Under the pieces are notes generated by a model. It had not been told where the DNA came from and made no database searches. It saw only the letters and a program-made list of their open reading frames with translations. This document shows positions 15,920-25,944 of a stretch of DNA of 33,416 nucleotides, piece after piece. The translations under genes were made by a program, and so were the position numbers. The DNA is from a bacterium. Lineage in GTDB: Bacteria; Planctomycetota; UBA1135; GCA-002686595. Location: the NCBI GenBank assembly GCA_024228395.1, contig JAAETM010000189.1, forward strand, positions 1 to 33,416, written 5' to 3'. Position 1 is the stretch's first letter; each line of letters begins with the position of its first letter.

Positions 15920-15975
15920 TAATCCTCGTACTTGCCCGGTTCTGAACACATTGGGCACAGGAAGGTGGAGGTCGC

Positions 15976-18030
15976 GTGCCCCCACTTGTTAGTTTCCTCG
16001 CCCCCATGAAACAACTTCTTGCCAGCCTGAACCCCGAGCAGCGTGACGCGGTGGAAACCACAGAGGGTCCCCTCCTGGTTTTAGCCGGGGCTGGGACCGG
16101 CAAGACGCGGGTGATCACCGTGCGAATTGCCCACCTGCTCGCCAAGGGCGTGCAGCCGGAGGCCATCCTGGCCATGACCTTCACCAACAAGGCTGCGGCC
16201 GAGATGCGGGAGCGTATCGCGAAGTTGGTGGGCAAGAACGTGGCCGATGGCCTGACCGTGGGCACCTTCCACTCCTTTTGCCTGCGTTTCCTGCGCGATC
16301 ACAAGGAGGAGCTGGGCTGGCCCCAGGGTTTCAGCATCTGCGATTCTTCGGATCAGCTGACCGCCATCAAGGGCGCCCTCAGGGAGCTGCACATCCCCGA
16401 GGCGCGCCTCAAACCCCGGGACGTGCTGTCGCGCATCTCCCTGGCCAAGAACAAGCTCTTGACCCCCGAACTCCTACTCGACGGCCCGGGCGCCGATGAA
16501 GAGGAGCTGGTGGCCAAGGCCTGGATGCGCTACCAGGCCACCTTGCAGCGCACGCGGCGCGTGGACTTCGACGACCTGCTGCTCAAGGCCCTGATCCTCT
16601 TGAAGGACAGGAAGATTCGCGACGAGTACCGCTCCCGCTACGGTCATATCCTGGTCGACGAATACCAGGATACCAACGGCCCCCAGTTCGAGATCGTGAA
16701 CGCCCTAGCCAAGGGGCACCGCAACCTGTGTGTGGTGGGCGATGACGACCAGTCGATCTACGGCTGGCGCGGCGCGGACATTCAGAAGATCCTGGGGTTC
16801 GACCGCACCTACCACGAGGCCAAAACCGTGCGGTTGGAAACCAATTACCGCTCCACCTCCCAGATCATCGGATGCGCCAACCGCTTGATCGTGAACAACA
16901 CCTCGCGGCACGACAAAGCCCTTCGCTCCCACACGGGCGAGGGCGAACCGGTCATCGCCGTGCAAATGCGCGACGAGACGATCGAAGCGGAACACACCGT
17001 GCGCGACATCATGGACGGGATCAAGCATGGCCACGACTACGATGATTTCGCGATCCTCTTCCGCACGGCCTTGCAGGCCAGGCCCTTCGAGGTCGAATTG
17101 CGCCTAAAGGATATCCCCTATATTCTGGTGGGCGGTTTGAGTTTCTTCGACCGCAAGGAAGTGCGCGATGTGCTGGCGTATTTAAAGCTGCTAGCCAACT
17201 CGGACGACGAGTCCTCGCTGATGCGCATCATGAACTCGCCGCCCCGCGGCGTGGGAAAAACCACCCAGGATCGGGTGATCCGATACGCCACGGACCAGGG
17301 CATCAGCACCTGCGAGGCGTTTGCCCAGGCGCAGGAGATCGACGGGGTTTCCACCAAACGGGTGGCTCCTGTGCAGCGCATGCTTGAAAACCTGCGGCTC
17401 TTGCGCAAGGACAACCCCGACAAGAAACACAACCTGCCGGAGCTGATCAACAAGGTCGTGGAGCTGGTGGGTTACGAGGAAGAAGTTCAACGACTCTACA
17501 AAACCGAAGAGGAGCGCAGCAAACGCTGGCAAGGTGTGATCGAGGTCATGAACTATGCCGAAAACTATGCACGCAAGCTCAAACGCCCCACGCTCAACGG
17601 CTTCCTGGATCGCTTGACCTTGGCTGCGAATGACAGCCCGGATGCGGAGGACGCCAAGCGCAAGCGGGCGGTGACCTTGATGACCCTGCATGCGTCCAAG
17701 GGGTTGGAGTTCCCGCGCGTATTCCTGGTGGGCCTGGAGGAAAACCTGCTGCCCCACACCCGTTCCGCCAAGGAAGACACGATCGAGGAAGAGCGCCGCT
17801 TGGCCTATGTGGGCATTACGCGGGCGCAAAAGATGCTCAAGATCTCATGGTGCGGCGAGCGCGCCCGCGGCGGATCTAAGGTGCAACGTCACCCCTCCCG
17901 ATTCCTGCTGGAAGTGCAGGGCAAAACCCCGCCGGCCGACTGGATCCCCGCCGGCTCCGATGACCCGACCGGCAACAAGGCCAAGAAAAGGCGCAAGGGC
18001 ATGCGCCGTGCAAGGCGCGCCCGGAGGTAG
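15976..18030 (+). CDS. UvrD/PcrA/Rep-family superfamily 1A DNA helicase
   Basis: This 3'-5' DNA helicase of 684 residues unwinds DNA in repair and at stalled forks. All signature motifs are present: motif I GAGTGKT (about 38-44), Ia TFTNKAAAEM, II VDEYQDTN (about 227), III GDDDQSIYGWRGAD (about 255), IV LETNYRS, V LHASKGLEF and VI AYVGITRAQ. The C-terminal tail is short and strongly basic (KKRRKGMRRARRARR). It lacks an obvious Tudor-like end of the PcrA type. GTG 15976 is supported by GGAGG 4 nt upstream; ATG 16006 (MKQLLASLNPEQ) is the alternative and would match many family N-termini. It stands alone, ending at a T-tailed terminator. Rep, PcrA and UvrD cannot be separated by eye. Confidence 0.93.
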   Translation: MPPLVSFLAPMKQLLASLNPEQRDAVETTEGPLLVLAGAGTGKTRVITVRIAHLLAKGVQPEAILAMTFTNKAAAEMRERIAKLVGKNVADGLTVGTFHSFCLRFLRDHKEELGWPQGFSICDSSDQLTAIKGALRELHIPEARLKPRDVLSRISLAKNKLLTPELLLDGPGADEEELVAKAWMRYQATLQRTRRVDFDDLLLKALILLKDRKIRDEYRSRYGHILVDEYQDTNGPQFEIVNALAKGHRNLCVVGDDDQSIYGWRGADIQKILGFDRTYHEAKTVRLETNYRSTSQIIGCANRLIVNNTSRHDKALRSHTGEGEPVIAVQMRDETIEAEHTVRDIMDGIKHGHDYDDFAILFRTALQARPFEVELRLKDIPYILVGGLSFFDRKEVRDVLAYLKLLANSDDESSLMRIMNSPPRGVGKTTQDRVIRYATDQGISTCEAFAQAQEIDGVSTKRVAPVQRMLENLRLLRKDNPDKKHNLPELINKVVELVGYEEEVQRLYKTEEERSKRWQGVIEVMNYAENYARKLKRPTLNGFLDRLTLAANDSPDAEDAKRKRAVTLMTLHASKGLEFPRVFLVGLEENLLPHTRSAKEDTIEEERRLAYVGITRAQKMLKISWCGERARGGSKVQRHPSRFLLEVQGKTPPADWIPAGSDDPTGNKAKKRRKGMRRARRARR

Positions 18031-18116
18031 GGAGAACGGCGGAGGCCCTTTCCCACCCATCACGGAGTCAACCCGCGGCGAACCAGCAGGACGAAGGATG
18101 CAGCAGGCTATCCTTC

Positions 18117-18150
18117 GCCGCGCCGAGAGAGCGGCCTGCGGCACTTTTTT
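18117..18150 (+). terminator. Rho-independent terminator of the helicase gene
   Basis: GCCGC-GCC pairs with GGC-CT-GCGGC (8 bp with a two-base bulge) around a GAGAGAGC loop. AC and six T at 18145-18150 follow. A second hairpin, GAAGGAT (18093-18099) with ATCCTTC (18110-18116), lies just upstream. No T-run or other good terminator lies closer to the stop at 18030. Confidence 0.7.
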
Positions 18151-18361
18151 CCTCCGCCGCGCTGGAGAAGAGGACGGCGTACCCTCCGCCCAATCAGGGA
18201 CAGCCTGGCCCAGGTCGAGACATGACGGGGCCCAAGACAAAAGGATTGCCCATCTTAAAGCCAGATTCCCAAGGTGAGCTTCTGTCGGGGAAAACAAGAC
18301 GTCGATGGCAGACCCGAGAGCCTTTCCCTTGGGCTTCCGTTCCCCCATCTCCCCTGGTCTT
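18151..18361. other. Leader region of the giant coiled-coil gene
   Basis: Together with the terminator this fills the 331 bp between the helicase and the coiled-coil gene. No gene, strong promoter or ribosome-binding site was recognised. An in-frame ATG at 18305 could extend the next protein by 19 residues. Confidence 0.35.
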
Positions 18362-21300
18362 ATGCCGATCACTGCACTTTACAGCTTCCTCTTTGCTGCG
18401 GGTTGCGCCATTTGTGGCGCCGTACTCGCTTGGATCACCGCCGATCAACGCCACTCCCGCAGAGAACGTGCCCTTGCCCGTCATATGACAGGGCAGGTCC
18501 ATGAGCGCTATCGCGGGTTCTTGTCCCTCGAACAACGCGTTCGCGGAATCCTCTCCGCCTTCGCCCAGTCGGAAAGGGAACAGGGTCAGCGCATCCAGGG
18601 ACAGTCGGAGCAAATCGAAAACCTCCGCATGGCCCTGGGCGACTGGGACGGCCAGGCCGAAGAAGTCTCCCCCGAGGAAGCTGTCAACTTCATGGAGCTC
18701 ATCTGGCCCCACCTGATGAGTGGCAAGGATGAAGAGGTCGATACGGAGGTGAACATCACCGAGTGGGAAGACCGTCTCAGCGCTGTCCAAGCCGAGAAGA
18801 ATGCCGAGCTCACGCGCCAAAGCAATTTGATCGAGAGCCTCACCAATCGTGTCCGCACCCTGGAGCCCGCAAGCGATCGCTCCGTGAGCTTGACCGACCA
18901 AGTCAGTGAACTACAAGTGGAGATTGAAGGTAAGGACTCCGAATTGGAAGACCTGGTTGGGCAGGTTGCGGAACTGCAAGCAGAGGCTAAAACTTGGGTA
19001 GATTCCAAAACGGCAATGGTCGTGGAACAGGAATCCAAGGCCGGGCGCGTTGACAAGCTGGTGGAGGAAACGGATTCCCTGCGCAAGCAAATCAAAGAAC
19101 TTCAAAAAACGTGCGGCGAAACGACCGGCGAGCTGGAGGAGAGCCAAAGCCAAACCGCGAGCGCGGAAACTCAACTTGCCGAGAAAGAGGATCAGCACGC
19201 GGCGGTCTGCGCAGACCTGGAAAAGGTCCAAGCAGAATTGGAAACAGCCCTGGATGCATGTTCGGAATTTGAGAACAGCGTGCAGGGCAAGGGTGAAGAA
19301 CTGGGCACTTTGTCCGAACAACTGGAAAAGCGTTGTCAGGAACTGAAAGAGCGCACAGGTGAGCTGGAACGCACCAACCAGGAACTGGAAACGGCGCAGC
19401 AAGCCTACGAGGAATCCACTTCTCACTGTGGCGAACTAGAGTCCACCCTGGAAGAAATGCACGAAAACAAGACCTCCCTGGAAAGCGACTTGGCCGCAGC
19501 CCAAGAGCAAAACATTAAGGTCACCGAAACCCTCGAAACCCTCCAGGCCGAACACGAATCTGCCAAAGAGCAAGTGTGTAACCTTCAGGAGGAAATCGAT
19601 GGTCAGAACACCATGCTTGAGGATTTCCAGGAGCAGCTCACCGAAGAGCGTGCTGCCCGCGATGAACTTGAAACCGTTCGATCGGGACTCGAAGAACAGT
19701 GCGAGGAATTGGGCGGTCAGCTGACCAGCCTGCAGGAAGAGCACGACAAAACCCTCGCCACCCAGGAAACCCTGGCCCTCGAAGTCCAAAACCTCACCGA
19801 GGAACTCGAGACACTTACGGCCGAGCGTACCACCGCCGACTCCACCCAAAAGAAGTTGGAGCGAGTGCGCGTACGCATGGAAACCCATTCGGAAAAACTG
19901 CGATCCCGATTGGAGGAGGTCGAAGAGGCCCTCGCCAGCCACAAGGAAGATTTGACCAAGGCCGAAACCGCGGTCACCCACCGGAGCCTGCGTATCGATG
20001 AGCTCGAAGAGTCTCACAAGGACGCCCGCGCCCGCGCAGAACGTTTGGAAGGCGAGCTGGCCGACGCCCGCTCTCAAGTGCTTTCCAAGGAAAGCGAGTT
20101 GACCGCCCTGCGCGAGAATTCCAGCACCGAGGTTCATGAACTGGCGTACAAACTCGAGGCCCTGGGAAACACCAACTCCGAGTTGGAAACGCGTTGCACC
20201 GAGGCTTCCGAGCAAGTCACCCACCACGAGGAGCGCCTTCAAAGCCAAGCGGAAGCCCTGTGCCTGGCCCAGGAGCAAGTCAAAGGCTCCGAGGAACGCC
20301 TGGAAGAAGTTCACGCCCTGTTTGCAACCGCTTCCCAGGAAAGCACGGACAATTCAAGCCAACTGAGAGAACGCATCGAGTTGCTAAAGGTCCAGTTGAC
20401 CAAAAGCGAGGACGAGCGCACCTCAACCAGTACGCAGCTGGCCAATAGCCAAGCCCTCTGCGAGCGAAATTCCGCCGAGCTGGAGGAAGCTCATGCAAAC
20501 CTCGCCCAGGAACGCGAGCGATTCGAGCAAACCAAGCAGGAGCTGAACACTGCTGTGACCGTGGCGCAGGAGGCCCGTAATGAAGAGCAGGCCTCCCGCG
20601 CCACCACCGAGCACCAAGCCACCGAGCACGATCGCGTATTGCGCAGTGAAATTGAAGGCTTGCAGGAGCAGGTAGAGGATTTGAAGAAGCAAAGTGACGG
20701 TCAGCGGACCCACTCCGAGCAGTTGACCGAGTCCTTGGGGCAAAGATCTGGAGAACTGGAAGCGCTGCACGCCCAAGCCTCCGAGCTTGAATCCCTGCGC
20801 GACGAGCTGCAATCCCAGCTCAGTGAGTTGCAATCGCAGAAGGACTCCGACAGGGAGGTCTTCGAGAGCAGCACAGGCGAACTGGAGCGTTCCCTTGGGG
20901 AGTTGCGCTTGGAGCATGACACCCTACAAGCCGATCGCGCGACCCTGCAACACGGGACCAGCGAGACGATCGCAAAACTGGAAGGCCAGGTGAACGGACT
21001 CGAAGAGGCCTTGGCCCAGGCCACGCAAACCCAAGCCAAGCTCTCCGCCTCCAGCGCCAAGGAAACCGAGAAGCTCACGAAAACCTTGAACAAGGACAAA
21101 GGCGCCTTGACCCAGGCTCGCAAGGAGCTCAAGTCCCTGAAAGCCGCTGCCAAACGCAGCGACAAGAGCCATGTCACTTCAACCGAAAAGCTCGAGCAAG
21201 AGCTTGTGGAATTGAAGTCCCAAGCCGCGCAAGCTGAAAAAGCCCAAGCCAAGGAGACCAAGAGCCTGCAAAGCCGTTTGGAAAAGGCAACCGCCAAGAG

Positions 21301-22480
21301 CAAGGCCCTGGATGCCAAGGTCAAAGCGACCGAAAAAGAACTTGGCCAGACCAAGGAAAACACCGTGGAGCTCGCCGCCGATTTGCAGTCCCAGTTGGAC
21401 AACCTATCCGTGGAACTGCAGGACCAAAAGGATTTGCGCCAAAAGGATGGTGTGCTACACAACGAAACCGTGGAGTCCCTCGAGCGCCAACAAGGTGGTC
21501 TCAAAGAGCGTCTGACGGAGACCTCCAGCGACCGGGACAAGCTGGCCGAGAGCTTGAAAGCCGCCACAGACGACCATGGTCAAGATCGAAGAAAGAGTGC
21601 CCAAGAGCTCAAGACTGCCCAAGGGGAAGCCCTCGAGTTGCGTGGCAAACTGCAGAGCATCGAGTCTAAGCTCAATGCCGCGCAGAGCGCTCACAAAGAG
21701 GACGCGCAAAAGGCCAAGGTCACCCAGGACAGCCTGCAATCATCACTGGTTGCCTTGCAAGACCGGGGCAAGGATCTGACCGAGCAGGTTGCTGATCTGG
21801 AAAAGCAGCGGGCCAAAGGGCAGAAGGCCGAAGAGAAAGCCGACAAGGCCCTCACCTTAGGTCAAAACAAGATGAAGCGCCTGGAACAGAAACTCGAGAA
21901 GGAGTTCCAGCAGGTCAAAGACTTGAGCCAGCAGAGCAAGGAACTCACGGTCCTGGTTACTGCCAAGAAGAAGGAAATCGCCGACCTTGAAAAGCAATTC
22001 AAGGCCAAGGACGCGACTTTCGACAAGGAGCAGCAGAAGGCCCAAAAGGCCTCCGAAGGCCTTCAAAAGCGCCTGGTCCAAATGCAGCTTGAGTTGAAAG
22101 AGCGGGACAGGAATCTGGCCAAGACTCAAGATCAGGAAAAGGCCACCCATCGCGAGATGGAACGTCTTGCCGCTCGTCTCACCGAACAGGAAAGCGACCT
22201 GGCAAGCAAAACTGAGCACGCTGGCCTTCTGGAGTCGCGTGTCACCGAACTAGAAGCTCAAATCGATGCGCTGGACTCCGTCCGCAATCAGCAGGAAACA
22301 CGAATTGGTGAGCTGCAGGAATCCCTCAACAACTCCAACGTGTCACTTGAGGACAAGATGGGTCGCTTGGCCCGCAAGCAAACCTCCGTGGAGGCGGCTG
22401 CAACCATGCTGGAAAACCTCAAACCCATGCTGGATGCCCTCGAGGATCGCCTCCACGACGAGAACGACGCAAAGGCCTAA
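18362..22480 (+). CDS. Giant membrane-anchored coiled-coil protein
   Basis: The 1,372-residue protein has one N-terminal transmembrane helix (about residues 3-25, ITALYSFLFAAGCAICGAVL). It is followed by about 1,300 residues of nearly unbroken heptad sequence rich in E, L, Q, K and S. There is no Walker A, ABC signature or hinge, so it is not an SMC ATPase despite the likeness in composition. ATG 18362 is preferred because the membrane helix then begins at once; ATG 18305 would add 19 residues. A continuous coil of this size could reach well over 100 nm, which would suit a cell-envelope spacer or scaffold. That role is inferred. The gene is single and ends at a strong terminator. Confidence 0.85.
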   Translation: MPITALYSFLFAAGCAICGAVLAWITADQRHSRRERALARHMTGQVHERYRGFLSLEQRVRGILSAFAQSEREQGQRIQGQSEQIENLRMALGDWDGQAEEVSPEEAVNFMELIWPHLMSGKDEEVDTEVNITEWEDRLSAVQAEKNAELTRQSNLIESLTNRVRTLEPASDRSVSLTDQVSELQVEIEGKDSELEDLVGQVAELQAEAKTWVDSKTAMVVEQESKAGRVDKLVEETDSLRKQIKELQKTCGETTGELEESQSQTASAETQLAEKEDQHAAVCADLEKVQAELETALDACSEFENSVQGKGEELGTLSEQLEKRCQELKERTGELERTNQELETAQQAYEESTSHCGELESTLEEMHENKTSLESDLAAAQEQNIKVTETLETLQAEHESAKEQVCNLQEEIDGQNTMLEDFQEQLTEERAARDELETVRSGLEEQCEELGGQLTSLQEEHDKTLATQETLALEVQNLTEELETLTAERTTADSTQKKLERVRVRMETHSEKLRSRLEEVEEALASHKEDLTKAETAVTHRSLRIDELEESHKDARARAERLEGELADARSQVLSKESELTALRENSSTEVHELAYKLEALGNTNSELETRCTEASEQVTHHEERLQSQAEALCLAQEQVKGSEERLEEVHALFATASQESTDNSSQLRERIELLKVQLTKSEDERTSTSTQLANSQALCERNSAELEEAHANLAQERERFEQTKQELNTAVTVAQEARNEEQASRATTEHQATEHDRVLRSEIEGLQEQVEDLKKQSDGQRTHSEQLTESLGQRSGELEALHAQASELESLRDELQSQLSELQSQKDSDREVFESSTGELERSLGELRLEHDTLQADRATLQHGTSETIAKLEGQVNGLEEALAQATQTQAKLSASSAKETEKLTKTLNKDKGALTQARKELKSLKAAAKRSDKSHVTSTEKLEQELVELKSQAAQAEKAQAKETKSLQSRLEKATAKSKALDAKVKATEKELGQTKENTVELAADLQSQLDNLSVELQDQKDLRQKDGVLHNETVESLERQQGGLKERLTETSSDRDKLAESLKAATDDHGQDRRKSAQELKTAQGEALELRGKLQSIESKLNAAQSAHKEDAQKAKVTQDSLQSSLVALQDRGKDLTEQVADLEKQRAKGQKAEEKADKALTLGQNKMKRLEQKLEKEFQQVKDLSQQSKELTVLVTAKKKEIADLEKQFKAKDATFDKEQQKAQKASEGLQKRLVQMQLELKERDRNLAKTQDQEKATHREMERLAARLTEQESDLASKTEHAGLLESRVTELEAQIDALDSVRNQQETRIGELQESLNNSNVSLEDKMGRLARKQTSVEAAATMLENLKPMLDALEDRLHDENDAKA

Positions 22481-22512
22481 TCCAGGCATCCCCCAAGGAT
22501 AACTATCCATCC

Positions 22513-22556
22513 GGGCGGGCGCAGCGACCTCAAGTCGCTGCGCCCGCCCTTTGTTT
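22513..22556. terminator. Perfect 16-bp GC-rich terminator hairpin between convergent genes
   Basis: GGGCGGGCGCAGCGAC (22513-22528) pairs perfectly with GTCGCTGCGCCCGCCC (22534-22549) around a CTCAA loop. On the plus strand TTTGTTT follows. It lies 32 bp after the coiled-coil stop and 54 bp before the end of the convergent carboxypeptidase-regulatory-like gene, so it may serve both, although only the plus side has T-rich sequence. Confidence 0.85.
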
Positions 22557-22609
22557 GGGTATTCCCCCACCGCGAAAGGAACGGCTTGGCCGTTCGCAAT
22601 CGCCCGGGC

Positions 22610-25600
22610 TCAATCCTCGGAAAGAGCGGGATAGGGAACACTCACAGATGCGGAGCTATCGTAGGAGATCGTGACCTTGACCGGTTCCTCCTCCTCAATC
22701 CCTGAACCTTTGCACGTGACCCACACGTCGCCGGCGGGCAAACCTTCCGCGGTGAATGCATCCTCCTGGATCCGTGCCCAGCGGTTGTTTCCGCCATCCT
22801 CGGACAGCGCGATGGACACGTACAGGAAGCGAGAGGTTTCGGGTTTCGTACCAGTCAGGCGGCCGGTCAAACTGGCTCCCATTCGCAGATTCCGGTCAAC
22901 CGACTTTTGGGTTTCCCCTTCGGCCAGGACGATCTCGGAATGGTCCGCCAAGACCCACTTGCTCGGTGAATCGTTGGAGGACACCCCCCTGGACCAGCCC
23001 CGATCTCTGGGGTTGAATTTCAATTGGTAGGAACCAGACGCCAAGCCGGTGAACAGCACCTCATTATCGGTCACACTCTTGGCTCCGATTTTGGCCCGGC
23101 CTCCCAGGCCCACAGCCTGCAAAGAAACGGTCGAGCGTTCGACTTCAAAGGGCAAGGGTCCCCCCTCCTGTGATGTCAACACAACGGTCAGAGAGTAGGA
23201 AGGCAGGTTCAGGTCCATGCTTTGAGCGCCTGCACCCACGTCGATCTTCCAAACCTGTTCGGCACCACCATCCGCGGGATGCGCGCGTACCCGATAGGTT
23301 CCCGACCCTGCCAAGATGATGGAATACGCGCCGCCAGCACGGCTGACACATTCCACTTCATTGCGATGGGGATCCATACCCTGCATCCCCAACTTGAAGC
23401 CGGAAACGCCCTCCCCATCTCGCAACAGGCGTCCTTTCAAACGCACGCTTCCAGCGGGGGCACCGTTGAAATGCAGGGAAGCCACCTGTCCAGCGACAAC
23501 CTCAACTTCCTGCGAGGGGCCGGGATTCGAATTGACCGTGCGCTGGGAATCGACCTTGAACCTGCCGCGCAATCTCCCCGTGTATGAACCTGGAGCCAAC
23601 TCCTCAACGAAAAAGGTCCCATCCGAGCGTACTTTTGCGGTGAGATCCACCCCCCACCTGGCGCCATCATCTCGGTTTGGCTTCAGCTTGACCTCCAAGC
23701 CTTCGCTCCACCAATCCCTGTGCACCGTGCCCGATAGGCTGCCCGGGCCGGGCACTCGCAAAATCACGTCATCGACAACATCACCTGCTCCTACCTGAAA
23801 AGTCTGGGCCGGCGAGTTTCCTTGCAGCGGTTCCCTTGCTGACACTCTGTAGGTTCCAGGAGCCAAATTATCTATTGAAAATCCGAGCGGCTCGGTGTTG
23901 ATAACGCTATCCGTCCTTTCTGAAACAATCCCATCCACGACGCGTGCATAGCGCACTTCACACATCACTTTTTCGTCGTCCGGATCTACTACTTTTCCGA
24001 AGATTCGGGCACCGCGGGGCAGCATGAACACGACATCCTTGGAACTTGGCGTGCTCACCGGCAGCACCTCGCCCTTTTGGTAACCAGCAGCGGTTGCCTC
24101 GATGGACCAATCTCCCATGGGGATGCCTGCCCAGATAAACGCGCCGTCCTCGTCCTTGCAGCGTTGACGCAAGACGCCTCCCTTGCCCTGGCCCCAACCG
24201 AGTTTCTTGTCGATGGTCTTCCTGCCTTTCACCGGCGTGGCGATCAGGCGGAAGGTAGAGATAGGATCCCCAAGGTCATCCTCCACGCGACCCCGGAAGG
24301 GCTCCTGTTCCTCTCCCAGCACCAAGGTGATCTCCGGGCCGCTCACTAGGATCTTGTCCATGCGCACCCTGACCGTGTGCTCGCGTCGAAAGCGTCGCTT
24401 TTTGATTTTTGAAAGATCCCGAGGAACCGGCTTGTCCGGGGGCAAACCCTCCGCCATCAGCTCGATTTGCGCTGCTTTTGTGAACCCGCTGATCTCGAAC
24501 AGACCGTCCGCATCGGTTTCCACTTTGCTGCCGCCCCCTCCGCCCATGCCCATGCCACCACTCGATGCCTTGATCTGGGCCAGCTCGCGTTGTGACATTC
24601 CGACCACCTTGACGGACACATGCCTGGCGGGGCTTCCATCGGGCCAGATGACTTTGCCACGCACCGAGAGGCCCTTGTTCGCGTGCCAAACCAAACCCTC
24701 CCGTCGCTCTCCCACGCGCAGATTGGGAACGCTAAGTTTGTCGGCGGAAAAACCCTGGCTCGAAAAGTACATGTCGATGTCACCTGCGGACAATCCGTGA
24801 ACCTCGAATTGACCATCTTGCACCTGTGCAAAATCCGAGCTATCCATGTTGCGTCCCCAACGACCCTCCCCGGACATGCGTGGGATGATGCGGCCTTCAG
24901 GCACGGGATCGCCACGGTTGTCGACCATTCGTCCGGCGATGATAGCCTCCGGCTTTAGGATTATCGTGACCTCCTTGATCTTGCCCGCCTCGAGATCTTC
25001 CAGCTCGACGCTAGCGCGTGCATAGCCCCGGGCCCTCGCCAAGAGAGAAAAGCCCTTTCCCGAAGGCATTCCATTCAACTCCAGACGATTGCCATCGAGC
25101 AAGCTAGGGTTCGTGTTTCCTTCCCAACCCCACGGCCCCATAACGCTGGCACTGAAATCATTGAGACGCTCCTGGGAGAGAGGCTCGGTCACGACCTGCA
25201 CCAGAACTCGGGCGCCGAGTTTCGGTTTGAGCACGGCTTCTCCACCTTCGCTCCTAAGCCACGCAAAAGAATCGTCCAAGTACTGATACTTAGCGATCAA
25301 ACTCAATCGGGCGGCGGCGGTATCCGCAGAAATGGCCACACGGAAACTACCATCCACTTCCACCGGCACCCGGTGCTCGCGGCGATCCTTGGTGCCCTTA
25401 AAAACCTTGCCCTTGGCAACCACCTCCAGCGTTTCGTCCAAGGGAACGCCTTCGGGTGATTCCACATATCCTTCGATCCAAGTAACACTCTTGCCGCGTG
25501 CTTTCGGTGAAAAGGTCATGCGTTCGTCAACCGTGATCGCATCGACCGTGTCGCGCTGGCCACCCTGCTCTTCGGAGGCTTCCCCCATGGAAACCAAGGC

Positions 25601-25777
25601 GGCGCCCGAATCTCCAGCGGTATCCGCCGAAGGGGCCATGGCCTCCTCGCGTTGCAGCCCACCTTGCATTTCATCCGATGCACCAGACCCTCCCCGGGTG
25701 GCAAAAAACGCTCCTCCGGCGATGGCTGCGAACAACATTGCGATGCTGACCCACTTTCGTGTACTCGATGTATCCAT
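22610..25777 (-). CDS. Membrane-anchored protein with repeated carboxypeptidase-regulatory-like domains
   Basis: The 1,055-residue protein has an N-terminal membrane anchor (WVSIAMLFAAIAGGAFF, about residues 9-25), a low-complexity linker, and seven or eight Ig-like carboxypeptidase regulatory-type domains. Their starts can be seen in segments such as VEGYVESPEGVPL, IAGRMVDNRGDPVPEGRI, VRGKVIWPDGSPARHVSV, FRGRVEDDLGDPISTFRL, IFGKVVDPDD, LSGTVHRDWW and LTGRLTGTKPE. Each fits the (V/I)-x-G-x-(V/I)-x-x-x-x-G-x-P pattern. A glycine/methionine-rich insert (GGMGMGGGGG) sits in one domain. The bulk should lie outside the cytoplasmic membrane. ATG 25777 is chosen; a TTG at 25873 would place nine consecutive C inside the coding region. 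It lies 167 bp downstream of the sulfatase-like gene, so co-transcription is possible but not shown. Confidence 0.82.
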   Translation of the reverse strand: MDTSSTRKWVSIAMLFAAIAGGAFFATRGGSGASDEMQGGLQREEAMAPSADTAGDSGAALVSMGEASEEQGGQRDTVDAITVDERMTFSPKARGKSVTWIEGYVESPEGVPLDETLEVVAKGKVFKGTKDRREHRVPVEVDGSFRVAISADTAAARLSLIAKYQYLDDSFAWLRSEGGEAVLKPKLGARVLVQVVTEPLSQERLNDFSASVMGPWGWEGNTNPSLLDGNRLELNGMPSGKGFSLLARARGYARASVELEDLEAGKIKEVTIILKPEAIIAGRMVDNRGDPVPEGRIIPRMSGEGRWGRNMDSSDFAQVQDGQFEVHGLSAGDIDMYFSSQGFSADKLSVPNLRVGERREGLVWHANKGLSVRGKVIWPDGSPARHVSVKVVGMSQRELAQIKASSGGMGMGGGGGSKVETDADGLFEISGFTKAAQIELMAEGLPPDKPVPRDLSKIKKRRFRREHTVRVRMDKILVSGPEITLVLGEEQEPFRGRVEDDLGDPISTFRLIATPVKGRKTIDKKLGWGQGKGGVLRQRCKDEDGAFIWAGIPMGDWSIEATAAGYQKGEVLPVSTPSSKDVVFMLPRGARIFGKVVDPDDEKVMCEVRYARVVDGIVSERTDSVINTEPLGFSIDNLAPGTYRVSAREPLQGNSPAQTFQVGAGDVVDDVILRVPGPGSLSGTVHRDWWSEGLEVKLKPNRDDGARWGVDLTAKVRSDGTFFVEELAPGSYTGRLRGRFKVDSQRTVNSNPGPSQEVEVVAGQVASLHFNGAPAGSVRLKGRLLRDGEGVSGFKLGMQGMDPHRNEVECVSRAGGAYSIILAGSGTYRVRAHPADGGAEQVWKIDVGAGAQSMDLNLPSYSLTVVLTSQEGGPLPFEVERSTVSLQAVGLGGRAKIGAKSVTDNEVLFTGLASGSYQLKFNPRDRGWSRGVSSNDSPSKWVLADHSEIVLAEGETQKSVDRNLRMGASLTGRLTGTKPETSRFLYVSIALSEDGGNNRWARIQEDAFTAEGLPAGDVWVTCKGSGIEEEEPVKVTISYDSSASVSVPYPALSED

Positions 25778-25944
25778 ATTTGATGTCGTCTTGGCTTCGG
25801 GGTCCCGGATGGAAACTGGAAATTCAGGGGGGGGGTCAGGCGTTCCAAGCGAGTGATTGCTGGGGTTCGGCAAGCACCGGGAGACCTGCGAAGCTGGCCG
25901 GTTGGGGCATCTGGCACCGATCCCCGGTTGAGCTTGGGCTGAAC

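Noticed and set aside
18362..22480. SMC/MukB-type chromosome protein
   Set aside because: There is no Walker A, signature motif, Walker B or hinge, and an N-terminal membrane helix is present.
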